Below, piece after piece: positions 34,975 to 44,727 of a DNA stretch of 64,000 nucleotides. How positions within the stretch are numbered: position 1 is the stretch's first letter; each line of letters begins with the position of its first letter. The translations under genes were made by a program, and so were the position numbers. The stretch spans positions 124,001 through 188,000 of the forward strand of contig JBBTET010000012.1 in the NCBI GenBank assembly GCA_038042195.1, in the 5' to 3' direction. This stretch comes from JACRIM01 sp038042195 (lineage in GTDB: Bacteria; Planctomycetota; Phycisphaerae; UBA1845; UTPLA1). The notes under the pieces were generated by a model, which had not been told where the DNA came from, searched no databases, and saw only the letters and a program-made list of their open reading frames with translations.

Positions 34975-36069
34975 CTATCCTTCCTTTGCTTCAACACGCA
35001 GTGGAACAAAGGAATCCCCACTAGGCGTCGACGATTGCAGGGCATCCAGTTCAGGCCGTCGAAAGCCGGAGAGGTCCGAAGGAGTGGGGACGGTGACCTC
35101 CAGCCATGTACAAGGCGTCAGGGTCTTGAGCCGCCCCTTCTTCAGGCCCGCCGGCAGCACGACCACGTCGCCTCTCTGGAAGGCCTCTCGTTGGCCTGCT
35201 CCATGAATCACCTCGCCGCGCCCTTCGAGCACGATCCAGCACACCATCTCTGCATATGGAATGTCCTGTTCGATCTGCTCGACGAAGCGAACCTGCTCAA
35301 TGATGAAGCTGGGGCACGTCACCAGCCGTGTCACCGTCGTGAAGATGCTGGACACATGCGACCGGCGCTCAAACGAAGCGATGTCAATCGTAGAGTCTAC
35401 ACACGCAAGGGACTTCTCAATATGCAGCCCCGCATCGTCCGTCGGCCGAGTGCGCTCCCAGTCATACAAACGAAACGTCGTATCGGATGGTGTCTGCACT
35501 TCGGCCACGACGACACCGGCCCCAAGTGCGTGAACCGTGCCGCCAGGAACGTAGAATTGGTTCCCCGCCTTGACCGGGATTTGATTGAGCAACGATGGCA
35601 CGTCGCGCGGGGCGCGCTCAAGGCATTCTCGCAGTTGGGCGAGGGAAACGCCCGGCCGCAATCCGCGGTAGATCGTCGCGCCCGGCTCGGCATGGATGAC
35701 AAACCACGCCTCGTGCTTCGTCGCGTGCGCCAATCCCATTTTCGCGGCGGCCTCGTCGCTTGGATGCACTTGGATACTGAGTGGCTGGGCAGCGTCAAGA
35801 AACTTGATCAACAGTGGGAACCGTCCATCCACCGTTTTCGTCCGCCCCAGCAGGTCCGGCCCCCAATCGGTGACGAGTTGATGCAATGTCTGACCGATGG
35901 CCGGCCCGCAAGCGACGACGGAAACTCCCCCAGTCAAATCCGCACATTCCCACGACTCACCAATCGCATCTGTGCCGGGCAGATTCTTCCCGAGGAGGTC
36001 GGCAAGTCGTCGTCCGCCCCAAACCTTGGGTCGGAAGATAGGATTGAAAATGAGTGGGCACGTCTCCAT
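34975..36069 (-). CDS. manA: mannose-6-phosphate isomerase, class I type
   Basis: A 364-residue zinc enzyme that converts mannose 6-phosphate and fructose 6-phosphate, feeding GDP-mannose and surface glycans. Family motifs are NPIFRPKVWGGRRL at the start, WECADLTGG, the zinc-site SIQVHPSDEAA (Q and H), KHEAWFVI (E), and GTVHALGAG (H). The length and the YPMI-like region resemble the short Bacillus-type class I enzymes. The start at 36069 removes a 20-residue leader of the open frame. It diverges from the GT-C-like gene across 125 bp. Confidence 0.92.
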   Translation of the reverse strand: METCPLIFNPIFRPKVWGGRRLADLLGKNLPGTDAIGESWECADLTGGVSVVACGPAIGQTLHQLVTDWGPDLLGRTKTVDGRFPLLIKFLDAAQPLSIQVHPSDEAAAKMGLAHATKHEAWFVIHAEPGATIYRGLRPGVSLAQLRECLERAPRDVPSLLNQIPVKAGNQFYVPGGTVHALGAGVVVAEVQTPSDTTFRLYDWERTRPTDDAGLHIEKSLACVDSTIDIASFERRSHVSSIFTTVTRLVTCPSFIIEQVRFVEQIEQDIPYAEMVCWIVLEGRGEVIHGAGQREAFQRGDVVVLPAGLKKGRLKTLTPCTWLEVTVPTPSDLSGFRRPELDALQSSTPSGDSFVPLRVEAKEG

Positions 36070-36194
36070 CACGGGGTAAAGGATAGCGGGCGAAGTGTGA
36101 CCCGACCACGATGGGGCAATGGTCCACAAACGCCGTCAATGGTATAAAGAAACCGCATCGCCGATCGTCAAGTGCGTCCGCGCGAATCGACCGA

Positions 36195-38114
36195 ATGAGT
36201 ACACCGCGCACAATCCATGAAGCCCCGTCCGCGCAACGCCCATCAATTGCGCTTGCCATCGGCATCTTTCTGACCGCCTTCGCCGTACTCGCTATACACG
36301 CGTGGCAGCACCTGCCCTTCATCTCCGACGATGCACTCATCTCATTGCGCTATTCCGAGCGTCTGCTTCATGGTTACGGCCTGACGTGGGCGAGCGGCCC
36401 GCGCGTCGAGGGTTACACGAATCTGCTTTGGGTATTGGCGTGCTCGATGCTGGGTGCGCTCGGCGTCGATCCGATCGATGCTTCGCGCGCATGGGGATTC
36501 ATCGGCATGGGCGCGGCTCTCGCAGCCATCATCTTCGCCTTTCGCCCGCACAACATGAAACAATTGTTGCCCGCCATCGCAGGTGCCGTCGGCATCGCAC
36601 TGACCGCGCCGCTCGCGGTGTGGACCATCGGCGGACTCGAACAACCCTTCGTCGCGGCGTTCCTCGCTTGGGCACTCGTGCTTTGTTTCAAATTGGTTGA
36701 TGTGCCCCTACCGACTTGGCGCAACGCTTTGCCCGCGAGCCTCATGCTCGGACTCCTTTGCCTTACACGCTCCGATGGTGGCGTCCTCTGCATTGCCGTT
36801 GCACTTGGTCTTGCGATGGCTCGCGGATTGAATGTCACCACATTCAAACTCGTTTTCGCTCTGGCGATTTTCCCGATTCTCTTCGGCGGTGGACAGGTGA
36901 TCTTCCGTCTCGTGTACTACGACGAATGGCTCCCTAATCCCGCCCACGTCAAAGTGGCCTTCACGATGGATCGTATCCTCGATGGTTGGACCTACGTCCG
37001 TCAGGCGCTGCCCTATCTCGCAGGTATCTTCATTCCCACGATCTTCACGTGCATCCTTGGATTGGGCCTGCACGAGATTCGCCGACACACGCTTCTGTTC
37101 AGTGTGCCACTGTTCATTTGGATCGCATACGTCACACTTATCGGCGGAGACGTCTTTCCGACACATCGCCACGTAGTGCCGACCCTCATTTGCGCGGGGC
37201 TTCTTATCGCCCATCTCACGAAATGGGCCATCGCGCAAAGCCGTGCAGCACACGCCGGTGCATGGATAGTCGTAGCTGGCATGTTCGCCGTCACTATCGT
37301 ACTCACAGCACGCGACCCCGAAGTGCAACGCGCCAAGGAAGAACGATGGGAGTGGGACGGCAAGGTCGTCGGTGAGATGTTGCAAAAGGCCTTCGGCGAG
37401 ATGCACCCGCTCATCGCCTGCGACCCGGCAGGCTGCATTCCCTATTTCAGCAAGCTCGACGCTATCGACATGATGGGGCTGAATGACTACACAATCGCCC
37501 GCGCCCGCGACGCACAATTCGGCAGGGGCGTCCTGGGCCATGAACTCGGCGACGGCAAGTATGTCCTCGACCGAAAACCCGACCTCGTGCTTTGGACACT
37601 ACCGACCGGAATGAGCGTTCCCCTCTTTGCCAGTGCGCAACAAATGAACGCCGACCCGGCCTTTCACCAGGCGTATCGCTTCGTCCTTTTGCGCTCGCCA
37701 CCGCCGAATGGCCTTCGCTGCGGCATCTGGGCCCGCTTCGACAGCCCCAAGATTGGTGTGCGCAACGAGGCCGGGCGAATCATCATCCCCGCATTATTCG
37801 CAGCGAGCACTGAGCAAACGCCCGCCGTCCTTGATGACAATGGTCGACTCGGCGTCTACACGGTTCGGGGGCAACTAGCGTCGTTCAAGGAGTTCGGTCC
37901 GCCGCCGGGCACATGGAGGATTCGTGCCGAGGCCGACGCCCCGATGCTCATCGCCGCCCGACCCATCGGTGGCGGAGATCCGATCGTGGACGGTCTGAAC
38001 GAAGTTACGCTGACCGTCCCACCGAGCGGCGCGTTCTACGATTTCCAATTCGCCCCGGCGGGCAAGAACCCCGTGCTGTTACGCAATATTGTTTTTGAAC
38101 CTCTGCCGAAATGA
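36195..38114 (+). CDS. GT-C-like polytopic membrane glycosyltransferase candidate
   Basis: A 639-residue protein with about nine to eleven membrane segments in the first 390 residues. The first periplasmic loop has FISDDALISLRYSERLLHGYGL and RVEGYTNLLW; an acidic DD pair at this place is typical of GT-C glycosyltransferases using polyprenyl-phosphate sugars, similar to actinobacterial arabinofuranosyltransferase-like proteins. The C-terminal 230 residues are soluble and beta-rich, probably periplasmic. Donor and acceptor cannot be told. The start at 36195 precedes the first hydrophobic segment. The neighbouring manA supports a role in surface carbohydrate, though it is transcribed the other way. 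The stop lies one base from that of recO. Confidence 0.75.
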   Translation: MSTPRTIHEAPSAQRPSIALAIGIFLTAFAVLAIHAWQHLPFISDDALISLRYSERLLHGYGLTWASGPRVEGYTNLLWVLACSMLGALGVDPIDASRAWGFIGMGAALAAIIFAFRPHNMKQLLPAIAGAVGIALTAPLAVWTIGGLEQPFVAAFLAWALVLCFKLVDVPLPTWRNALPASLMLGLLCLTRSDGGVLCIAVALGLAMARGLNVTTFKLVFALAIFPILFGGGQVIFRLVYYDEWLPNPAHVKVAFTMDRILDGWTYVRQALPYLAGIFIPTIFTCILGLGLHEIRRHTLLFSVPLFIWIAYVTLIGGDVFPTHRHVVPTLICAGLLIAHLTKWAIAQSRAAHAGAWIVVAGMFAVTIVLTARDPEVQRAKEERWEWDGKVVGEMLQKAFGEMHPLIACDPAGCIPYFSKLDAIDMMGLNDYTIARARDAQFGRGVLGHELGDGKYVLDRKPDLVLWTLPTGMSVPLFASAQQMNADPAFHQAYRFVLLRSPPPNGLRCGIWARFDSPKIGVRNEAGRIIIPALFAASTEQTPAVLDDNGRLGVYTVRGQLASFKEFGPPPGTWRIRAEADAPMLIAARPIGGGDPIVDGLNEVTLTVPPSGAFYDFQFAPAGKNPVLLRNIVFEPLPK

Positions 38115-38115
38115 T

Positions 38116-38904
38116 CTATCGAGGCTTTGGTTGCGACGCCAACCCGACCATCGCCCTCAACGGCTCTGCCAGACGCAACGGCTTTCCGACGGTCTCGGTG
38201 ATGTAGTAGTCCAGCAAATCAAATGACTGCTTCATCGGCCCCGCGTCCGCCGCCGCCCCGTCTGCCAACCAGGAAATAACATCCCCGCTCGTCCGTCGCT
38301 TCTCCACGACCGCCGGCTCGCAGTCTCGACAAATAGCCCCTCCCTGGCGCGAACTGAGATATGCAACTCGATCCTCGTGAACGGATCGCCCGCAACTCAT
38401 GCAGTGATCCAGTTCGGGTCGCAACCCAATCTCCGTGAGTAGCGCCCACAAGAATTGATCCAACCGCGCCAACGGTTCGCCCTCGCGCAGCGCGTGCAAC
38501 ATCGCAGCCAGCGCATCGAACAGCCCCGGATGTGGATCGTGAACCTCGGTGAGCTGGGCAGTGGCCTCGGCGGCGTATTGCGCCGCGTAGCTTCGCACCA
38601 GATCGCGGCGCAGATGGGCGAAGTTTTCCTCCTGTCGCCACTCGGTCATGGTTGCCAGCACGCCTTCCTTGCCGGGGCGCAGTGAGAACATGACGGCCCC
38701 CAACTCCAACAGGTCGATCCCCGTCGAGGCCCGCGTTTTCGTGCCACGTTTGATCCCCTTGGCGATGAGTCGTTGTTGGCCGTGGTCGCGCGTGAAGACG
38801 GCAAGCACCTGCGAGGTCTCGCTGTAGTCCAACCTGCGCAGAACAATGGCCTGGTCACGGACGATGCTCACGCCCGCACCGTATCGACCGTCCAATGCAA
38901 CCAT
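38116..38904 (-). CDS. recO: DNA repair protein RecO
   Basis: A 262-residue protein with an N-terminal OB fold (DQAIVLRRLDYSETSQVLAVFTRDHG and KGIKRGTKT), a helical middle and a zinc finger made by CMSCG and CRDCE. It promotes RecA loading and strand annealing in the RecF pathway. The C-terminal part (LLDYYITETVGKPLRL) is typical. It follows ybeY on the same strand after 24 bp and completes the pgpH-ybeY-recO group often seen in bacteria. Confidence 0.95.
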   Translation of the reverse strand: MVALDGRYGAGVSIVRDQAIVLRRLDYSETSQVLAVFTRDHGQQRLIAKGIKRGTKTRASTGIDLLELGAVMFSLRPGKEGVLATMTEWRQEENFAHLRRDLVRSYAAQYAAEATAQLTEVHDPHPGLFDALAAMLHALREGEPLARLDQFLWALLTEIGLRPELDHCMSCGRSVHEDRVAYLSSRQGGAICRDCEPAVVEKRRTSGDVISWLADGAAADAGPMKQSFDLLDYYITETVGKPLRLAEPLRAMVGLASQPKPR

Positions 38905-38928
38905 AGGCTGACATGTAACATCGAGGGG

Positions 38929-39378
38929 CTATTTCTTCACTTTCAAGAAACGGGCCAGCACGCGCTCTTGCTCGGCATGCATCTTTTTGGCATCGGTCGC
39001 GCGACGATCATCATAGCCGCACAGGTGCAAACAGCCGTGAACGACATAGCGAAGCAGCTCTTCACGATGACTTACACGATGCTCCGCCGCCTGCGCCCGG
39101 GCCACACTTGAACAAATGACGATCTCACCGTTCACCGGCGTTTTTCGTTTTGACGGGGACTCGGCGAGATCGAACGTCATCACGTCGGTCGGGGAGTCGT
39201 CACCAAGCCACTTGGCGTGTAGACGTTTCATCTCCGACACACCGACGAAGGCAATGGACAACTCACCACCGACAACGCCTTGCGATGCCAATGCGAACTC
39301 CGCCGCGCGGCGCGCTACCGTCGCCAGCCCGCGCGGTGCCTTCGCAATCTCGATCTGGATTCGGGCGGCCCCCTTCAC
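38929..39378 (-). CDS. ybeY: endoribonuclease YbeY (16S rRNA maturation)
   Basis: A 149-residue metal-dependent RNase needed for 16S rRNA 3' processing and ribosome quality control. It shows VGVSEMKRLHAKWLGDDSPTDVMTFDL, the family core, and the metal site VVHGCLHLCGYDD. In the usual H-x3-H-x5-H motif the first two His are present but the third is Asp, a substitution that may still bind zinc. Its ATG overlaps the stop of the upstream pgpH-like gene by four bases, so translation is coupled. Confidence 0.93.
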   Translation of the reverse strand: MKGAARIQIEIAKAPRGLATVARRAAEFALASQGVVGGELSIAFVGVSEMKRLHAKWLGDDSPTDVMTFDLAESPSKRKTPVNGEIVICSSVARAQAAEHRVSHREELLRYVVHGCLHLCGYDDRRATDAKKMHAEQERVLARFLKVKK

Positions 39379-41726
39379 GCGCCGACCTTCACGCCGGACT
39401 TGCTCTCGCCGGTCCGGCTGCCTTCATCGGTTTGTGTTATCGGATAGGCAATGCGACCGTGATGGATCGAACACAGGCTGCGAATCAGGCTCTGCTCGAC
39501 GCGCGACAACTCCTTCAACGTGATGTCGCAGTCGTCGAACTGGCCGTCCATGAGTCGCTTGCTGAGCAAATCATGCACCACCGCCTCAATCCGGCTCGGC
39601 GTCGGCTCGGCCAACGCCCGCACCGACCCCTCCACGCCGTCGCAGATCATCAGGATTGCCGTCTCCACCGAGCGCGGCTTCGGCCCCGGATAGCGGAACT
39701 CCGTCTCGCTCACCTCGCGCTCATCGCGCCCGCTCGCCCGCGCCTCCTGCGTTGCCATCGAGTGGAAATACCGCACCACCGTCGTCCCGTGATGCTCGGC
39801 GATGAACGGATGCAACGCCGGCGGCAGGCCATGTTCACGTGCCAACGCGAGACCGTCCTTCACATGGGCAAGAATGACGAGCAGGCTCATGGTCGGCGCG
39901 AGGCCGCGATGGGCGCTTGTCTTGGTCGCCTGATTCTCGATGAAGTAGTTCGGCTTGGAGGTCTTACCGACGTCATGATAATACGCCCCGACGCGCACGA
40001 GCAGGCCGTTTGCGCCAATCTCCTCCGCCGCCGCCTCCGCCATCGAACCGAGCAGGTGGCTGTGCTGCCAGGTGCCGGGTGCCGTTTCGATGAGTTGTCG
40101 CAACAACGGCTTGCTCGTGTCGGCCCATTCCAGCAACGTGAGGCTTGTGGTGATGCGAAACGCCCGCTCAATCAGCGGAAGCAACACGAGCACGACGCTC
40201 AACCCCGTGAGGGCCGCCAGCGCCGCGAAGGCCGCCTCTTTCGCCATCAAGCGAAACGGCTGTTGCATCGTCAGCCCGACCAACATCGTGCTCAGCGCCG
40301 CCGCCATCGCCGTGATGCCGCCGACCTCGACCATTTTGAGGCGCGTGCGAATCTCCTTGAGCAACAGGATGCTCACCGATGTAACGGTAAAGAACACCAT
40401 GATCGCTCCGAACGGGGCCTCCTTCGAGATCACGAGCAAAAGCGCCAGGGCCAGGGTGGCTCCCAGCGCAAACAATTGCGAATAGCTGATCGTTAATATC
40501 GCCGCCGTCATCACGATGCACGAGATGCTCCACGAGTACGATGAGCCGATGCCAATCAGCACAAAGCGATCGAGCAGCAACATCATTAACAGCAATGCCG
40601 CGATGCCCGCGGCCCGTGGCGTCTTGATGATCGCCCGCGGGTGGGTCCGGTGCCCGAAGATCGCCAGGCCCAGCACGATCAGCATCACCACGCCGATCAG
40701 CCCCATGCGTTCCTTGATGAGACCGCCGCGCAGCTCGGGATTTGACGCCCGCTGTGACAGGTATTCATCATGCTCCGCTTTTAACAGCGCCAGCCCCTCA
40801 CCATCGATAAATCCGGGCTTCGCCAGCCGATCACCGGCACGATACGCATCCTTCACCGGCGGCAGGTTCGACGCTTCCTTGAGCTTCGCCTTCGTCAAGT
40901 CATCGTCGTAGGCATAGATCGGACGCATGACCTTGTCAGACGGTGCGATTGCGCGACGAATGATGTTGATGAATGCAGGCCGCGCCTCCGCGACGAAAAG
41001 GTCGCGCACCACACCTGACGCCAGCGCGTCCACGTGCTCGCTGTTGACCGCGTAGGTCAGCTTTTCTTTCGGCCATGCTTCAAACTTGGCATCGCCGCGA
41101 TCAAGCTCCACGTCCCCCGACGTGCTTCGTATCTCGCGATCAATGTCGGCCCGCTCCACCATCTCCTCGTGGATCAGCCGTTGAACCACTTGGTCCAGGT
41201 CGCGCTGGAATCGTTCGAGCCTTTCCCCCGCCGTCAGCGCCTTGATCGCAGTGAACGCAGCGGCATCCAGCGGCCACCGTGCGGTATGAGAGCCTTGATA
41301 CTTTTCAAAACCATCCGACGACTTCACGGCGGCGTGTAAATCGCGCACCTCCGCGGGGATCGAATCGATCAGAGCCTTATTCAGGCGGAAATAGTTGGGA
41401 ACGTCCTGCTGCGCCTTGGTCAGCAACTCGGCCGTGCGGTTCTCGTTCACCCGTTCGAAATTAACCCGAGACAGCACAGGCTGCCGAATGGATTGGCCTA
41501 GTGTGTATGGGAGCCTGGCTCTGCTGGACAGTACCGTCCACGATGCCCCCGCCCAAAAGAGGAAGCCGACCACGACGGGCCAGCACAGAAAAACTCGAAG
41601 CCGTTCCAGCCAGGAATCCTGTCCATCGGACAGCTTCCTGCGTAGCTCAGCCTGACGTAAGAAACGAGATTGTCCTAGTGCCACGTCTGTCGCGCCACAG
41701 CGCGCTCGCGGCCGCAGACGTGCCAT
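39375..41726 (-). CDS. 7TM-HD family phosphohydrolase (PgpH/YqfF-like)
   Basis: A membrane protein of about 783 residues. After an N-terminal membrane helix there is a long extracytoplasmic region (7TMR-HDED type, about 60-310), then seven transmembrane segments, then a cytoplasmic HD domain. The HD domain has HSHLLGSMAEAAAEEIG, YYHDVGKTSKPNYF, and a downstream EHHGTTVVRYF. Characterised relatives hydrolyse cyclic di-AMP. The gene precedes ybeY with a 4-bp overlap, the common arrangement. ATG at 41726 is preferred over an upstream GTG at 41747. No diadenylate cyclase gene is in the window. Confidence 0.93.
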   Translation of the reverse strand: MARLRPRARCGATDVALGQSRFLRQAELRRKLSDGQDSWLERLRVFLCWPVVVGFLFWAGASWTVLSSRARLPYTLGQSIRQPVLSRVNFERVNENRTAELLTKAQQDVPNYFRLNKALIDSIPAEVRDLHAAVKSSDGFEKYQGSHTARWPLDAAAFTAIKALTAGERLERFQRDLDQVVQRLIHEEMVERADIDREIRSTSGDVELDRGDAKFEAWPKEKLTYAVNSEHVDALASGVVRDLFVAEARPAFINIIRRAIAPSDKVMRPIYAYDDDLTKAKLKEASNLPPVKDAYRAGDRLAKPGFIDGEGLALLKAEHDEYLSQRASNPELRGGLIKERMGLIGVVMLIVLGLAIFGHRTHPRAIIKTPRAAGIAALLLMMLLLDRFVLIGIGSSYSWSISCIVMTAAILTISYSQLFALGATLALALLLVISKEAPFGAIMVFFTVTSVSILLLKEIRTRLKMVEVGGITAMAAALSTMLVGLTMQQPFRLMAKEAAFAALAALTGLSVVLVLLPLIERAFRITTSLTLLEWADTSKPLLRQLIETAPGTWQHSHLLGSMAEAAAEEIGANGLLVRVGAYYHDVGKTSKPNYFIENQATKTSAHRGLAPTMSLLVILAHVKDGLALAREHGLPPALHPFIAEHHGTTVVRYFHSMATQEARASGRDEREVSETEFRYPGPKPRSVETAILMICDGVEGSVRALAEPTPSRIEAVVHDLLSKRLMDGQFDDCDITLKELSRVEQSLIRSLCSIHHGRIAYPITQTDEGSRTGESKSGVKVGA

Positions 41727-41746
41727 CCTCCACCCGGTTGACGGCA

Positions 41747-42129
41747 CATGATGTCGCGGTCGGAGGGATTATAAGCCGACCGCGTTGCGGCAAGTAGATT
41801 GATCGCCCGGCCAATGTGGTCGCGTAATCAAAAAGAACGTGCTGTAGGGTTCCTGGCAATGCCATATTGGCAGCACGACTCCTAACTCGATGAAAACAAT
41901 AAAGTTGTGACTAAGCCCAATCATGGACAAACTCATGAAGTGCCACGCCATTCGTGCTCTGAGAGCTTCATCAAGGGCTCATCATAAAACGTGTGGTATT
42001 ACGTCCGAAAACATTTTCCAGAACTCACCAGGGGTCGGTGTCAAACATCATTTGTCGATGAAAGCCCAATCACCTTATGGCATCGATTTCCAACCCGAGC
42101 GACTTTTTTGGCTTTAGACTGAGCACCGA
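41747..42129. other. 383-bp divergent intergenic region, AT-richer
   Basis: Between the pgpH-like gene (minus) and the SAM hydrolase gene (plus). The stretch 41870-42070 is clearly richer in A and T than the flanks. Short frames inside it lack family content and ribosome binding sites. No hairpin followed by a T-run and no RNA gene is evident; promoters for both genes must be here. Confidence 0.35.
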
Positions 42130-42915
42130 ATGGCGATCATCACCTTCACCACCGACTTCGGCCAGTCCGACCACTACATCGCCTGCATAAAGGGCGTCGT
42201 CCTCCAACTCGCCCCTACCGCCCAACTCGTCGACGTCACCCACCTCATCGGGCCACACGACGTGGTCCACGGCGCATTCGTCCTCCGGCAAATTTTCGAC
42301 CACTTCCCCGACGGCACCATCCACGTCGCCGTGGTCGACCCCGGCGTCGGCACCACGCGCCGACTCATCGCCGCCCGCTATGGTGGTCAGGTCATTCTTG
42401 CCCCCGACAATGGGCTCGTCAGCCTCGTCCACCGCGACTTCGTCCTTGCCGAACTCCGCGTCATCCAAAACGAATCACTCACCCGCTCGCGGATCAGCGC
42501 CACCTTTCACGGCCGCGACATCCTCGCCCCCATCGCCGGCCACCTCGCCCGCGGCATGACTCTCGACCACGTCGGTCCCATGATCGATCAACTGGAGCTG
42601 CTCAATCTCGAACTGCCGCACCGCCTTCCCGACGGCGGCCTCCAGGGGCAGGTGCTCTACGTCGATCATTTCGGGAATCTAATCACCAACATCAACGAGG
42701 AAGAAATGCTCCGCCACACCGGCGGCGGCCCGCACCTCAACGTACACGTCGGCCCCCTCCGCGTCGGCCCGCTCCGGCGCACCTATGGCGACGTCGCCCC
42801 CGGCGAAATCGTCGCCCTTCTCGGCTCCACCGGCATGTTGGAAGTCGCCGTCAACCAGGGCGACGCCGCCGAAAACCTCCGCGCCGAACCCGGCACCATC
42901 GTCGTCGTTCGATAA
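42130..42915 (+). CDS. SAM hydrolase (DUF62 / SAM hydroxide adenosyltransferase family)
   Basis: A 261-residue enzyme expected to cleave S-adenosylmethionine to adenosine and methionine using water. It starts ITFTTDFG, the family signature, and keeps the Asp-Arg-His set used to activate water: D70 in VVDPG, R77 in GTTRR and H127 in TFHGRD. APDNGL and a later YVDHFGNLITN complete the SAM pocket. The same fold includes fluorinase and chlorinase, but these lack the water-activating triad, so a halogenase role is unlikely. It stands alone between unrelated genes. Confidence 0.92.
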   Translation: MAIITFTTDFGQSDHYIACIKGVVLQLAPTAQLVDVTHLIGPHDVVHGAFVLRQIFDHFPDGTIHVAVVDPGVGTTRRLIAARYGGQVILAPDNGLVSLVHRDFVLAELRVIQNESLTRSRISATFHGRDILAPIAGHLARGMTLDHVGPMIDQLELLNLELPHRLPDGGLQGQVLYVDHFGNLITNINEEEMLRHTGGGPHLNVHVGPLRVGPLRRTYGDVAPGEIVALLGSTGMLEVAVNQGDAAENLRAEPGTIVVVR

Positions 42916-43100
42916 CCTCTCACCCCATCAGAGCCGCGCCCGTCGGTAAGCGGGTTTCGTGGTAACGGAGTCACTTAACGAATGCGCAATAGTCAATGCG
43001 TAATACGCAGTATTGGCCAGTGAGCTATCAGCAGGGCGGGTCGTTTCTAACCCCTTTCTTCCTAGCGATCTCGTCTAAAACTGTGTAAATTGCCGGAGTT

Positions 43101-44477
43101 ATGTTTGAGTCGATTGTTGTGCTATTCGTCGGCTGGGCAGCATTCCTTCTCTTTGGTATCCCCGCCATAGTGTTAATGTTTCGATTTTCAGCGCGCGCGA
43201 GACTTCTGGCTTGGCTGGCATTGGCCTCGGGACTTCTGCAATCCGGGTATTTCCTTTACGCTCAATCCTCCCCCTATCGGTATTCAGGCACCAATTCAAC
43301 TATGGCCATAAACATAGCGATGTGGTCCGGCCCCGCCATCTTATCAGGATTAGTCTCAATCTTGGGAATAAGCTACTTCAAACGCCACAGAGTAACGGCA
43401 GTCGGGCTGAGCTGTGCAAAGTGCGGTTACCTCCTCCTGGGGAACGAATCTGGAGCATGCCCGGAGTGTGGGGATGCCATTCCGATTCAGCAGTTGGAGA
43501 AAATCCGAACAACCGCACGGTCGGGCAATTCCGAGGCATTCAAGAGCCTGCAGGTACCGGCTGGAGCCGACGAAGTCCGTGGCGGTCATGGATTTGGCAG
43601 ACACGTCGTGCTCACGTTGGCAATCGGTGGGCCGCTTTCTGTCGTAGGATTCGTTTGCGGAGCGCTCTCAACCCATGTGGGCGATTTCTTCCGAATCCCT
43701 AGTTTCATTTTGTGCCCATTAACAAGTCTTTTCTACATCGGCACTGGTTACCTACCGATCATGCTCCGAAACTCAATTCACCAGGGCATGACTGGGCTGG
43801 AGTCCGTGGCCTTGTTCTGCCTCTTGCAGTTTCTGTTTTACTTCTTGTTTTTCACACTCATTGACAGAGCGCGGCACGCTGGACTTCGCCCGATCGCAAT
43901 TCAGGGGCCAAGGCAAAGAAATCGTCGACGTCTCTGGGGTGGTGCGGGGGCGCTGGTTCTGCTTACCGTCGCAGGCCTATTCTATGCTAACCGTGGTATT
44001 CCATTTGAACGGGAATCCTGGAAGGCCAGGTCTCCCGAAGATCGTGGCCGAATGGCGAAGGACTTGGTCGCATCAGGCTGCTTAATGGGGCAATCAGCAT
44101 CACATGTCCTGCAACTATTGGGACCGCCGACTGAACATCACGTGTCATATCGGGGAAACTACTGCAATCTCTCAATTGACCTAGTTACACAGGGTCGATA
44201 TCGCGTGGATCGAATTCCGACACAAGAAAACGCCTCAGTCCCGGCGGAGCCGTTTTCACCGGATCAGTGGCGCGCAAGATCGCCTAAGGACCGAACAGGG
44301 ATGATTCACACGCTTTCTTCGCAACCCGCGTTTTTTTCGTCCAAGAGCTACGATGACATCATCCAAGAACTCGGAGCCCCGGACGACTACGAAATGATTA
44401 CTTACCATGTGGGCCGTTGGGGTCGCCTTCTGCTCCACCTGGATAGAAACCGTGTTCAAGGCGTGTACCTACAATAA
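43101..44477 (+). CDS. membrane protein with internal zinc ribbon and duplicated C-terminal domain
   Basis: A 458-residue protein. Two or three hydrophobic segments lie in residues 1-95. A zinc ribbon follows (CAKCGYLLLGN, SGACPECG; about 107-129), then four more membrane segments to about 290. The last 160 residues hold two copies of a small domain, each starting W-K/R-ARSP-x-DR and ending near an LG-x-P motif (QLLGPPTEH, QELGAPDDY), which resembles BamE/SmpA-like units. GGAG precedes the ATG. I do not know the function; the ribbon type is one I associate with Phycisphaerae. Its codon use is less GC-rich than that of the neighbouring housekeeping genes. Confidence 0.75.
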   Translation: MFESIVVLFVGWAAFLLFGIPAIVLMFRFSARARLLAWLALASGLLQSGYFLYAQSSPYRYSGTNSTMAINIAMWSGPAILSGLVSILGISYFKRHRVTAVGLSCAKCGYLLLGNESGACPECGDAIPIQQLEKIRTTARSGNSEAFKSLQVPAGADEVRGGHGFGRHVVLTLAIGGPLSVVGFVCGALSTHVGDFFRIPSFILCPLTSLFYIGTGYLPIMLRNSIHQGMTGLESVALFCLLQFLFYFLFFTLIDRARHAGLRPIAIQGPRQRNRRRLWGGAGALVLLTVAGLFYANRGIPFERESWKARSPEDRGRMAKDLVASGCLMGQSASHVLQLLGPPTEHHVSYRGNYCNLSIDLVTQGRYRVDRIPTQENASVPAEPFSPDQWRARSPKDRTGMIHTLSSQPAFFSSKSYDDIIQELGAPDDYEMITYHVGRWGRLLLHLDRNRVQGVYLQ

Positions 44478-44727
44478 CTGATTCACCTGCGTCGGACAGA
44501 GGGTCGAACGCAGTCTGCACAGGTTGGGCTAATCACCTATCGCATCGAAGGCGAATAAGTGCGATCTGCAACTCCAACCCCGGTCCACCCAACACTTAGC
44601 GATCCGTGCCTTTTCCGCAAGTCGATGATCGGCTGCGGCGGACATCACATCGCTGGGCTCCTTTTGCGTGCATTTGCACACCCTTGCGGCCCCTCTCTTG
44701 TTTCGCAACATTGCTTGCACAACCACG

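Noticed and set aside
39150..40496. Long plus-strand frame of 448 codons
   Set aside because: It lies fully antisense to the pgpH-like gene, is rich in Arg, Gln and His with no family motif, and is a GC-driven shadow.
42130..42915. Fluorinase or chlorinase function
   Set aside because: The Asp-Arg-His water-activating set of SAM hydrolases is present, which argues for hydrolysis.
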